Source: Anodontia alba
Taxonomy: Eukaryota > Mollusca > Bivalvia > Lucinida > Lucinidae
Direction: 5' to 3'
DNA: 64,000 bases
Assembly (NCBI GenBank): GCA_964016985.1
Contig: OZ024825.1
Location: forward strand, 3,655,501 to 3,719,500
In this document: positions 54,304-64,000 of the stretch, one piece after another
Layout of the letters: every line of letters starts with the position of its first letter
Position numbering within the stretch: the stretch's first letter is position 1
Position numbers and translations under genes: made by a program
Notes under the pieces: generated by a model
The model's input: only the letters and a program-made list of their open reading frames with translations
Databases searched by the model: none
What the model was told of the DNA's origin: nothing

Positions 54304-54939
54304 TCCCGACTTTATTTTTTTATGCTTATTTCTTAAACTCCGTGTGATCATGAGGAATCTTAAGAGGATTGAGTCTCAGTGTCAGAAAAAAAGCTATACT
54401 TGCAAGATTTTTTTCTTGTTCTTTTGACTTTCGAGCGTTCTCTAGACACTGAATCCTCAACTCTGTCAGAGCCACGAGCTTCGGTATCATCCGAATTCGT
54501 GTACCCGAACTTACTTCCTAAGAATTCGCCAACCCAATCTCTCTTATTTGCTTATTAACCCTGTGCCTGAAGCTCTTTCTTTGTCTTAAAGTTAACATAT
54601 TTACTTCATTGCCCTCCGTACCCTCACAGTCTTTCAAAATATGCGTGGTATCGACACTTCGTGATTTTGTTACCTGAAAATCTTTACCTCGTAAAGACGC
54701 TATGGACTTCTTCTTTTCCTGCACTTTCTTTCTCAGGTAATCCACCTCCTTAGCCAGCAACTGATCTTCTTCCTTCTCCAGGGCCGCCAGTTCTTGTCTT
54801 AAACAAGCTACTTTTTCCGCCTCTGTCATGAAACTGTCACCTGTTAATACAGAATCGTATTGCCATCTTTCGGGTTCCGTTAAATGCTTGTCATGAACTT
54901 TGAAAGATGAGGTTTTGTGTCCAACACAGAATCAGCCAT
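54303..54939 (-). pseudogene. Gag-like coiled-coil protein of the DIRS remnant
   Basis: The minus-strand frame starts at ATG 54939 (MADSV). After a 1-nt shift it reads HLTEPERWQYDSVLTGDSF and then an uninterrupted 103-codon stretch (54829-54518). That stretch starts MTEAEKVACLRQELAALEKE and includes KEVDYLRKKVQEKKKSIASL, an acidic and basic coiled coil. After another frameshift it continues GEFLGSKFGYTNSDDTEARG, VEDSVSRERSKVKRTRKKS, then a Ser/Asp-rich piece and KIKSG. Retroelement gag proteins of this kind often have a leucine-zipper N-terminus and end near a KxKSG motif. Position and strand suit the gag of the DIRS-like element whose RT lies at 52115-50770, with R copy 4 inserted between. 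It could instead be a separate element; host function is unlikely. Confidence 0.6.
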
Positions 54940-55706
54940 TTCGTTATCCTGCTCAACTCGCTAGCCCCAGCAGGAACAGTGTATGACCCAAAATCCATTT
55001 TCCTATAATCTACAGGTGGTCTTTTTTCTTGTGAACGCCTAAGGGATTTGCTTAAACTAGACCTCTTTGGTGCCAGCTATGCAATTTTATGACTTTATGA
55101 CTCCAGTCCGTGAAAATGCCTTATTGAAACAAAACAATACAAAGACAGTGTAACTAGTAAAATTACTGATACTCAGTCAACAAACAATCGTAAATGTTTA
55201 AACTAATGCAGGGTAAATGCGAACTTTATAGGAACTCATATATTCCACAAACCGTTTTAGACTGCAACCGCTGGACGAAAGTGTTGTGCGTGCTGAGACA
55301 GTTGACGTCTTCAGAAGAGCCGTATCGCATTGGGACTAGTGTTATACCAAGCTCTTTTCCGTTGCACCAACATTGAAAGGCCCTGCAATCAAACACGATC
55401 CAGATCCAGATTATTTTGTTATTGTGTTGTGTCATGACTGCAAATGTCCTTCAGGGTTCTGGGATTGGACTGAGAGATTCCCTTTAAAGACAACTTGTTC
55501 AGTCTAACATGTGAAAACGGGCCTAAATCATTGAGCAGACGGAAAGAGAAGATGGGCTTCTTTTTACTTATGATAACGTAAAACGCTTCGACTGACTCAA
55601 ATAACCAAGCAAGCTTAAACCGTGTTAAATGAGACAAATACGTGCTTCATCACCCGTGGAAAGGTCACTGATCTACAATCCGACGCCAAGAAAGTGATAA
55701 ACCAAA
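54940..55706. other. Possible 5' region of the DIRS-like element, unassigned
   Basis: No clear terminal repeat found. Two minus-strand frames of about 70 codons (55226-55637) lack motifs. Confidence 0.35.
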
Positions 55707-56516
55707 AAAAGGTAAGAGAAAAGTCCAGGGAGTGCCACAATCAGAAACCGCAGCCCTTCCCAGGCACCAAGAGGAAGAGGAAACAGACAAAACCAAACAA
55801 GCGCAAATCGAACAAATGTACGAAAAGCACTAAGATTAGCTCTCTCTTCCCCAAGCAAGATAAACGCAATGCTAAAAGGACTGATAAACACAAGTACAAA
55901 TAACACATGGTAAGACATAAAACAAATCGCCTCGTAGAATAAACCACAAAGCAACAAAGAGTAAGACTACCACCGGGACCACCGCCTTAGAACGGCAGTA
56001 GAACAAATCCCCTCATGGGGGTGGGGTGGGGGCGGGGGTGGGCGGGGGGTTAAAACACTTTTACAGCTAGCCAACTTCACCCTGGGTCCCGATGCAACTT
56101 TTAATACGGAAACACATTAAAAATTCGGTTCGCATAAAGGCTCCCAACTCAGTGTATGCATCAAAGCGAAATCATAAATATCAAATTAATCACAATGATA
56201 AACAAAGACGAGTACTCATGGCTAATTCTACTGTATGCCAGAGTAAATGAAAACCAAAAGTTGATCCACGGCGGGCCAAGCCAAAACCATATCGTCAAGC
56301 CCCAATTCACTGGTTTAAGTTTTACGAATAAGCCGTCATTGAGTCTGAGGCCCGAACCGCCATCGTGCAATTAAAGAGTGAAGCATAGCCATGAACAATG
56401 ATTGGGTTGACAACTAGGCATGCAGTCTGTCGCATAATATCCAGGCTATAGCCATTTCTTTTATAAGGGTTAATTAGTTTTCTGAATTGCTCCGAAAAGT
56501 TAGAGTTTCCCACAAT
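55707..56516 (-). mobile_element. Retroelement R copy 10 (RT end plus 3' UTR)
   Basis: The 3' end is at 55707 (GGTAAGAGAAAAGTCCAGGG). The UTR runs rightwards, with a G-rich expansion at 56015-56050. The RT C-terminus is at 56513-56322: NSNFSEQFRKLINPYKR, LDIMRQTACLVVNPIIV, YASLFNCTMAVRASDSMTA. This copy preserves the C-terminal coding part best. 5'-truncated at 56516. Confidence 0.88.
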
Positions 56517-56867
56517 TTATTTTTCTAAATCTGTGCGCTACGTCACCGTAAAATTCTGGGTCCGATATACCTTGTTTAAATGCAATTTCACGAAAGGTCA
56601 AAATTCTGAAATAATCGACAGTCCTGTATAATTTTACAAATTCATGGTAAGGTTAATGTAAAATTGCCAAAGCAAGTGTTTTTAACTTAGACACGATCTA
56701 CATAAATCAAGTAGCTTATATGAATTAAAATGTTGATGGGTCGTATTGTGAACGTTGCATAGATGAACGAAACATTGTCCACAAAAATGTCACATTCGTG
56801 AAGTACAGCCCTCCCAAGACACTTAAAGAAGGAAAATGAGAAACACACAATGACCAAACAGGCCACG

Positions 56868-57103
56868 AGGTTATAAAACATTTTTCATGCTTAATTGAGC
56901 TGAGTATGAAATTTTCTCTGCTAATAAATATGAAAATGCCAACAATAGTTGGCAATTTCATATATATTAGCAGAGAAATATTCATGCTCAGCTATGTTTA
57001 GCAAGAAAGAGTTTGCAGTTGTTAGTTATTTGATATTTGTACGCATGAAAAATTTCATGCTCAGCTGAGTTGAGCATGAAAACAGTTTTATAACCTCGGG
57101 CCT
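56868..57103. mobile_element. Element E copy 4 (best copy)
   Basis: ACGAGGTTATAAAACATTTT to AAAACAGTTTTATAACCTCG. The middle dyad ATGCCAACAATAGTTGGCA is flanked by TTAGCAGAG/CTCTGCTAA. About 236 bp. Confidence 0.85.
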
Positions 57104-57590
57104 AATGTCGCATATAAAACCATTGATGCACGAACAAAAACGATCTGCAATAGAGGAACCACCTTTGAATGGTCTGAAGAATAATTGTATATTCGGTCCG
57201 CAAAGGGGTCTCCTACCGTATCACGGAAATATCGCAGTGCAACACAAATAATCATTAACACTGTGATAAAACGAAACAAAGGGCTCGATGGCAATCTGAA
57301 GCAAGAACACAAGAGAACCACAAACATGACCATCCTGGGCCCGACCACAGACATCGATAGTTAAGCGCCAAACTTCTGAAACAAATTAAATTATAGTATG
57401 AAGACCGACTCACCATCGTGCAATCAAAGAAGAAGAAAAGGGAAGCAAAGTGATCGACCATAATTAGTTACAACCATGCATGCAGTTTGCAATAGAATAG
57501 CCAAGTTGTTACCGATCTTTTACCGATCGCGTCAAAATCTTTTTAAATTGTTCCGAAAAATCAGTTTAGCCGCATTTTTATTATAAACTT
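57104..57590 (-). pseudogene. Degraded R-related RT tail
   Basis: On minus: a run like ACMVV-NYGRSLCFPF, FDCTMVSRSS and a UTR-like tail, parallel in order to CLVVNPI..GYASLFNCTMAVRASDS of R copy 10. Weak: seen only as an aligned pattern. Confidence 0.35.
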
Positions 57591-57593
57591 CTC

Positions 57594-57817
57594 AGTGTTA
57601 GTCTTACTCCTTGTTGCTTTGTAGTTTATTCTACGAGGCGATTTGTTGTATGTATTTCCGTGTGTCATTTTGTTCTTGTGTTTTTCAGTCCTTTTAGTAT
57701 TGCGATTACCTCGCTTGGGGAAGAGAGAGCTAATCTTAGTGCTTTTCGTACAATTGTTCGGTTTGTGCTTGTTTAGATTTGTCGGTTTCCTCTTCCTCTT
57801 GGGGTCTGGGAAGGGCA
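57594..57817 (+). mobile_element. Retroelement R copy 5, lacking the 3' end
   Basis: TTAGTCTTACTCCTTGTTGC to TGGGGTCTGGGAAGGGC, then unrelated sequence. It is truncated at both ends, so a later deletion or recombination removed the 3' terminus. Confidence 0.85.
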
Positions 57818-57989
57818 TAAATATATTAATATAGAATACATATTTGAATATGGAACAAATATATTACCAGATACAATATTGCAACGTATATCACGCCATA
57901 AATGATAAGTTACGAAAAGTTTTGTGCATAGGTAGTTACGACAGATCGTTTGCATTACATCATTGCAAAAACTTGCGAATTTACTTCTT

Positions 57990-58610
57990 CTGCGTAGATT
58001 GCCAGGAAAGTCAAAGCACTGATAGCACTGGTAGGTCGATTGTCTCTGAGTGTATTCTCACAGACTATTTAATTCTTACCTTCCTGGACCCAGTTGTTCA
58101 AGCGTCGTGAGCTTAACGAGCTCGTTAGTGGTCAAAATGTTAACTGCTCTGGTAAGTACAATATCTAATTCACAGGTATTTTTCTGAAAAAATGTGAGTA
58201 GCTTTTGCAAATTCAAAAGCTACTCACATGTTTTCAGCAAACATATTAGCTTATATGTCATATTTAATGACCAAAGTTTTAACGATACGTTACCTAACGA
58301 CATCGTTAGTTTTGAACAACTGGGCCCTGTAATTTAAGCTACAGTGCAGATTCTGATCAGACGCCGCGTTCTACGGCGTCTTACCTCGGTCTATACTGTT
58401 TGCCAATGTCCCAGTCTAGATGACCCCCTTTACACACTCTGATGTCACAGTGACAAGACTAGCGCTGTAATAAATAAACGTTACGGGGATTTCGTCTAAC
58501 GCGATTTGAGTACATTGGTCAATAATAATCACTTGGACAACTTCCTGAAGTAAATGTTGGCGTTTGCATACTATAGTTCGATTGTAAATAATCGACCCAA
58601 AACGACTTTC
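57990..58610. mobile_element. Element N copy 4, interrupted by element F
   Basis: AAAGCACTGATAGCACTGG, TCGATTGTCTCTGAGTGTA; F copy 3 intervenes; then a B hairpin (58341-58405), GATGTCACAGTGACAAG, ATAATAATCACTTGGACAAC, TCGATTGTAAATAATCGACC. Confidence 0.72.
58086..58327. mobile_element. Element F copy 3
   Basis: GACCCAGTTGTTCAAGCGTC to TTTGAACAACTGGGCCC, central TGAGTAGCTTTTGCAAATTC hairpin. Nested in N copy 4. Confidence 0.85.
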
Positions 58611-58847
58611 CGAAAGATGTCTAAAGGAGAGTAGTGCAAAACTGACACATGTGCTCAGGTAAATATTGATATATGTCTGTCTGTTACATAAAGAAAGTAC
58701 TTACATGTAATAAATGGGTAAAAACTGATACATTCTATAAAAGTGTTTTGTATGATTGTATTATATAGAAAAACAAATATGCGTTAGTTATTGTTATATT
58801 TTGTCATTATTTTTTTAGACATGCAACAAAACAACAGTTTTACAGGA

Positions 58848-59110
58848 CCGTTACGAAAACACGACTATATAAATATATAGAAAATTTCATCACAAAAAAA
58901 AACAACAACAAAATTTTCAGATAAAAAAAACTTATATTTTTCATATTTCTGCTCAAAAGATGGATTTTGGGTACTCGTCAGAACCGCCTCGGCGAGGCGA
59001 TTCTAACGAGCTAACGAGTACCCACAATCTATACCCCTGTAAACCCCAGTTTTATTATATAAAAGTGGGGTTTAAGGGGGTCAGAATTATACAGGCATGT
59101 TTTCGTAATG
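58848..59110 (-). mobile_element. MITE-A copy 14
   Basis: CCGTTACGAAAACACGACTA to GTTTTCGTAATG. The core carries an extra AACGAGCT duplication on one side, and the TTTTGAGCAGAAAT part is deleted. Confidence 0.88.
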
Positions 59111-59599
59111 GCAAACAGCCAACAATTCAAGTTAACGTTTTTTTTTAAATATCTTAACAAGTGTATCATAAAAACACAGATGACAGTTTTATAGGTGGCA
59201 AATTATTTAAGAATAGAGTAAGACAATATATCAATGAAAGAATTAGTAACAATACCTATTGGTACAGTCTACCACAATCAGAAATGACTTTATTCTGCAA
59301 GCAGTTCATTTCATTTTTTCATAGCCTAACTTTTACTTTGGACCTGTATCTCCTATCATTTCAAAAAGAAGGAACTTACTCGTTCTCAATAGGCTTTCAC
59401 GATTACTCGCCATCTTGGATTATCGCACCACTTTAGACAATGTCTGTGTTTGTTTTATTTTGTTCTAGACTTTTGCTGTTCTTTTCTGTAAATTAAAATA
59501 ATAAAATACCAGATTTAATTGACATTTTTTGTACTTTCTAATCCAAAATAAATATTGTACCTGAATTTCTCGATGAATTTGCAAGAACAAACTTTGAAT
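59111..59599. other. Unassigned stretch
   Basis: A 91-codon plus-strand frame (59161-59436) has no recognised motif. Confidence 0.4.
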
Positions 59600-59903
59600 C
59601 ATTATGAAAACACGCATATTCAAATATTTTGAAAATTTCACCACCAAAAACTGAAAGTGTTTAGATAAAAATTCTAATAGTTTTCATATTTCTGCTTCAA
59701 ACATAGATTGTGGGTACTTGTTAGAACAGCCTCGTAGTTTTCATATTTCTGCTTTAAACATAGCCTGTGGGTACTCGTTAGAACCCACAATCAATGTTTT
59801 TGTGCTGAAATAAGAAAAATAATGTTTACCCCTATAAACCCAAGTTTTACCATATAAAAGTTGGGTTTAAGGGGGTCAAAATTATAAAGGTGTTTTCGTG
59901 ATG
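59600..59903 (-). mobile_element. MITE-A copy 15 with internal duplication
   Basis: TTTTCATATTTCTGCTT with AAACATAG and GTGGGTACT occurs twice in a row (about 59687 and 59739), replacing the normal left core arm. Confidence 0.85.
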
Positions 59904-60049
59904 ACTATATGATTGCACTTTTCCATGACAGTAGCTGCCAAAACGACCATGATTTTGCCTAGGGACTTTCTTTGTTAAACTGGTACTTGTAGCATTGACA
60001 TTGTGCTTGTAAAATTACCGTATTTACCGTATGTATTTGGACAGACAGG

Positions 60050-60128
60050 CCTGAGCAAACAGTGTAGACCCAGATGAGACGCCGCAAAACGCGACGTTTC
60101 ATCATGGTCTATACTGTTTGCTATTCAT
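60050..60128. repeat. B-type hairpin
   Basis: GCAAACAGTGTAGACCCAG and GATGAGACGCCGC with complement to ATACTGTTTGC. Confidence 0.8.
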
Positions 60129-60254
60129 CCAGCAATTTTTAGACACAACATGGGCTAGTCAATTGAATTTGGTCAATTTTTAGAACAAGTATAGTAGGGA
60201 GTTGTTGTGTCCAAATACTCAGGGTATATATGGTAACAAAAGTTAAACATTGTT

Positions 60255-60675
60255 TATTATTGCATAAAAAACAGTGCCGCACGTTATTAATAGCCGTGCA
60301 TCAACCGGCGAAAAGCCGTGTATTAACAAGGCAATTCACGCGCTGTTAATGCACAGCTACGCTACTTTCAATATGCCTGTAACGGGGCCACAAAATTGCT
60401 GCCGCCACGAGATGTGCCCTAGAACGAGCATAGTCCGTGGAAATTGCGTTCGCGAGACATCGGTGAAAAGGCAAAACAAAATAGTGCAAGAAATAACGCG
60501 AAATATAGCAAATGTTTTCAGTTTTTATGCAATAATAGCGATCGAACATGGGTTTTCAATGCATTAAATTCGCCAGGTCTCTAGGGAGGTGTTGAAAACC
60601 GAGGCCGGAGGCCTCGGTTTTCAACACATCCCTCGGGACCTGGCGAATGTTAATGCATGAAAAACCATGTTTGAT
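60255..60675. mobile_element. Element P copy 2
   Basis: Inverse of copy 1, with a perfect inner palindrome GGTTTTCAACAC / GTGTTGAAAACCGAGGCC around 60605, and GACCTGGCGAATGTTAATGC. Confidence 0.78.
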
Positions 60676-61034
60676 CCCTATATTAGAATACATCGAACTA
60701 AATCCTACCCGTCTAATCCACAACATAGAGAAAACTGAACCAGGTTATGAGACAGCAAATGCCCGCATTTGTACATTTGTCGAATCTGATCAGTGTCTAC
60801 ATTTTCATTTATACAGCATCAGATTTTGTAAATTTCCATTGCCGTATTTACCCTAAGTATTCAGACAGGCAGGCCGAGCATACAGAGTAGATCATGTGAA
60901 TTTTGATAATGGTGTACGCCTTTTGCGACTTGTCCAGCAGATTTAGGTACATTAAGCGGTAAAATGGATTTAGAGAATGGACTTAATAACGGTGCCGACC
61001 TAAACTTTTTCATAAAAGAGTTGATACCTGATCT
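60676..61034. other. Unassigned stretch
   Basis: No repeat or exon recognised. Confidence 0.4.
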
Positions 61035-61760
61035 TGTATTTTAGCTCATCTGAGCACGAAGTGCTCATCGTGAGCTATTGTGGTGGGTCAATGTCCGTCG
61101 TCCGTCATCCGTCGTGCGTCGTCCGTCGTGCGGTGTCAACATATTAAACATACTTTATTGTCATTTAAACAATGGGCTTTGGCACAAGTAAGTACAACAT
61201 TATATAGCCCTCTCCTTGCACACGAAGTTGTATGCATGTAAAGGTTTAACCTTGTGGAAGAACGTTTTGACAATAAATACAGAAAATGTAACATTTTGAT
61301 TACAACAATGCAAGTTGTCTTGGGTAAGGAGGCCAATACAACAGCATAATAATCATTCATATAGAATACAAAATGTTGGACTATGAGATCTGTGTGTATC
61401 TTTAATATACCTTAGAACAGCTAATATTATGTTCTTATTTTCACCATATTCACACACAAAGAGAACCATTTGTTAATAGTGTAAAATCAATCACGAATTT
61501 AGGATTTGTTGACTGAACTAGTCTCTATCTTTGAATGTTGTATAAATTCAGTAAAAGAAAAAAAATCCTCCACACCTACATGCCGAGTTAAGTATTATAT
61601 TTACATTATATAAATCCGCATTGAGACTACTGCATCTACGTCAACAAATTTCTTTAAAAATCTACTCCTCCTGCACCCCTGGGAGAATTGACCCGAAACT
61701 TGGTAGGAAGCATTGGGGTGACTTGTAAATCAACAAACATTGTTAGAAGACAACGCAGCT
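61035..61760 (+). repeat. AGCT-hairpin mollusc repeat, 5' part
   Basis: TAGCTCATCTGAGCACGAAG and TGCTCATCGTGAGCTATTG hairpin, GTCCGTCGTCCGTC run, an AT-rich interruption (61140-61650), then CGAAACTTGGTAGGAAGCAT of the 140-bp unit. Confidence 0.8.
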
Positions 61761-61789
61761 TGCCGGAAACGCGATGAGGACGAAATATG

Positions 61790-62530
61790 AAAGCTATATC
61801 TTCCATACTGCAGCAGCTATGTACAGTTTTTAAAACTTAAACACAGCAGTAAATGACAAAATATGACCTGACCTAGAGCTAGGCAGAAGGTCAAATTGAG
61901 AAAGGGGTGTATACTATTAAAAAGCTCTTACCCTAAGGTAAATGTGGGCCAAATATTAAAGCTATATCGTGAATACTTCAGCAGTTATGTACACTTTTCA
62001 AAACTCAAACGCAGAATTTGAACATGAGCTTAAATGACAAAGTATGACCTGACCTTGACGTAAGCAGAAGGTCAAACTGAGGAAGGGGTGTGTTTTATTG
62101 AAAGGTCTTGCCCTAAAGGAAGGTGTGGGCCAACTATAAAAGCGGTATCTTGAATACTTCAGGAGTTACATACACTTTTTAAAAACTTAAACGCATAATT
62201 TGAACATGGGTTTAAATGACAAAGTATGACCTAACCTTGACCTAGGCATGTCAAACTGAGGAAGGAGTGTGTGATATTGAAAGGACTTACCATACGGTAG
62301 GTTGGGGCCAAATGTTAAAGTGATAACTTGAATATTACAGCAGTTACGTACATTTTTCAAAACTTAAACGCAGAACTTAAACATTTGTGTAAATGACAAA
62401 GTGCGAACTGACCTTGACCTATACAGCGTGTCTAACTTGAGGATGGGGGTGTATGCTATTGAAAGGTCTTATCCTAAGGTAGGTGTACGCTAAAATATGA
62501 AAGCAGTACCTTAAATAATTAAAACAAAGT
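61790..62530 (+). repeat. 180-bp tandem array, about four units
   Basis: CAGCAGTTATGTACACTTTT, GAAGGTCAAACTGAGGAAGG and CTTACCCTAAGGTAGGTGTG recur near 61811, 61980, 62160 and 62340. Confidence 0.93.
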
Positions 62531-62624
62531 ATGCACACCTTTGAAAGCTTAACATTGTGCTAACGCGCACGCCGACGCGGACGTGGACGTGGAGACGCCG
62601 ACGCAAACGACTGGGTGACAACAT
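62531..62624 (+). repeat. CGACGCCGACG-type linker
   Basis: TTGTGCTAACGCGCACGCCG, GACGTGGACGTGGAGACGCC, GACAACATAAGCTCTCCAGA: a short GC-rich segment between two arrays, of a type I know from bivalve repeats. Confidence 0.75.
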
Positions 62625-64000
62625 AAGCTCTCCAGAGACATAGTACCGGCGAGCTGAAAATAGCTTAAATCGTTCCAATCGGAAATCCAAGATGGCCGCC
62701 GTCGTCGCCATCTTGAAAATCCATTTTTCTCCTAAACCCAACGGCCTACTGCCTTGATACTTGGTAGGAAGCTTCGGATTGATTTGTAGATCAAAAATAA
62801 TTAAAATCGTTTCGATTGAATATCCAAAACGGCCGCCATGGTCGCCATCTTGAATATCTATTTTTTACTACTTCTTCTGAACCAAAAGGCCAGCTGACTT
62901 GAAACTTGGTAGGAAGCATCGGGATGACTTGTAGGTCAAAAACAGCTAAATTCTTTCCGATCGGAAATCCAAGATAAGCACCATGGCCGCCATCTTAATG
63001 CATTATTTTCCCTGCTTCTCCTTAACCAAAAGGCCAACTGACTTGAAACTTGGTAGGAAGCATAGGGGTGACTTGTAGATCATAATAGCTAAAGACGTCC
63101 CGGTCGGAAATCCAAGATCGCCGCCGTCGCCGACATCTTAAAATCTAGTTTTCGCTTCTTCTCCTGAACCGAAAGGCCAGTTGAAACTTGGTAGGATGCA
63201 TCAAAGTGAGACGTAGATCAAAACGGCTAAAGTCCTTCCGAATTGAAATCCAAGATGGCCGCCATGCCCGACATCTTGAAAATGTATTTCTCGCTTCTTC
63301 TCCTTAACCGAAATGTCAATGGACTTGAAACGTGGTAGGAAGCATCAGGTTGACTTGTAGATAAAACAATAGATAAAAACGTCCGATTGGAAATCCAAAA
63401 CGGACGTCATGGCCGCTGACACTGAAATGTATTTTGCGTTGCGTTTCCTGAAGCAAAAAGTTCAACCGGCTCGAAACTTGGTAGAAAGCATTAGGGTGAC
63501 TTGTAGATAAAAAATAGCAAATATCGTTCCGATCGGAAATCCAAAATGTCCGCCATGGCCGCTATTTTGAAAATCTTTCCTGCGCTTCTTTTCCTGAACC
63601 GAAAGACCAATTTACTCGACATTTGGTAACAAGTATGCGGTGACTTGTAGATCAAATATATCTAAATTTCTTCTGATTGGAAATCCAGTATGGCCGTTAC
63701 TGTCGCCATCTTGAAAATCAATTATGGACTTCTTCTGAACCGAAAGGCCATTTGACACAAAACTTAATATGAAGATGGGGGTGACTTGTAGATCAAAAAT
63801 AGCTAAAAACATTCTGATCGGAAATGTAAGATGGTCGCCCTAGCAGCCATGCTGAAAATCTATTTTGAACCTTTTACCCTGAACCAAAAGCCCACTTGAC
63901 TTGCAATTTCGTTGGAAGTATCGAAGTGATTTGTAGAACAAAAGTAGCTAAATCGTTTAGATTGGAAATCCATCCTGAAAATCTGTATTGAACATTTTCT
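62625..64000 (+). repeat. 140-bp tandem array with AAGATGGCCGCC motifs
   Basis: About ten diverging units, marked by GAAACTTGGTAGGAAGCAT near 62761, 62905, 63050, 63188, 63331, 63478 and 63621 (spacing 138-147 bp). Each also has GTGACTTGTAGATCAAAA, CGATCGGAAATCCAAGATGG and CGCCATCTTGAAAATC. Continues past the window end. Confidence 0.95.

Noticed and set aside
55226..55637. Two minus-strand frames upstream of the gag-like gene
   Set aside because: No motif; they could be the decayed 5' part of the DIRS-like element, but nothing in the peptides supports that.

Overview
ORGANISM. This is a eukaryotic nuclear window: AT-rich, almost no long open frames, GT-AG introns, tRNA-derived SINEs, retroelements, DNA transposons, microsatellites and very many short foldback elements. 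Several repeats look like ones I know from bivalve and other mollusc genomes: the AGCT-hairpin repeats with GTCCGTCGTCCGTC runs at 25480 and 61035, the arrays with AAGATGGCCGCC motifs, and the SINE whose tail carries CGGCCCAGTCAACCC. I infer a bivalve mollusc; the species cannot be fixed by reading.

HOST GENE. One host gene is well supported. It is on the minus strand, and its 3' part runs from about 46978 down to 33081. Three exons with consistent splice phases (43349-43247, 38252-38170, 33376-33272) encode a complete Qa-SNARE motif, a basic Cys-rich juxtamembrane stretch and a C-terminal transmembrane anchor, so it is a syntaxin. A fourth exon (46978-46882) fits upstream. The N-terminal (Habc) exons were not found. 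The introns are packed with transposons, and some sit within 8-60 nt of splice sites.

MOBILE DNA, family names used below. MITE-A: about 280 bp, ends CATYACGAAAACA, about 16 copies. MITE-B, M, N, T: short elements with different ends that all contain a similar GATCAGACGCC hairpin. Pogo-C and pogo-D: TA-flanked, Tigger/pogo-like ends. E, F, K, P and L: other inverted-repeat elements. SINE-S: tRNA-headed, four copies, three with clear target duplications. Retroelement R: a reverse transcriptase (RT) element with a long 3' UTR, at least ten copies or pieces, including a composite copy at 52597-54302 with 271-bp tandem repeats and a target duplication of up to 19 bp. A decayed DIRS-like element lies on the minus strand (54939-50770), split by that R copy. 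A 1.33-kb mariner (35176-36502) has a broken transposase.

LAYOUT. 1-11.5 kb: MITE-rich intergenic DNA. 11.6-12.1 kb: 32-bp minisatellite. 12.6-22.7 kb: MITEs and one R copy. 22.7-26.8 kb: R-element cluster, then a mollusc tandem array and a (TA)n tract. 27-33 kb: sparse, AT-rich. 33-47 kb: syntaxin gene with mariner, hAT-like and many MITE insertions in its introns. 48-50 kb: minisatellite and pogo-D copies. 50.7-57.8 kb: DIRS remnant and R copies. 58-61 kb: MITEs. 61-64 kb: mollusc tandem arrays running off the end.

The most unusual feature is modularity: two hairpin cores recur inside element families whose terminal repeats are unrelated. No bacterial-type operons, CRISPR arrays or viral genes were seen.
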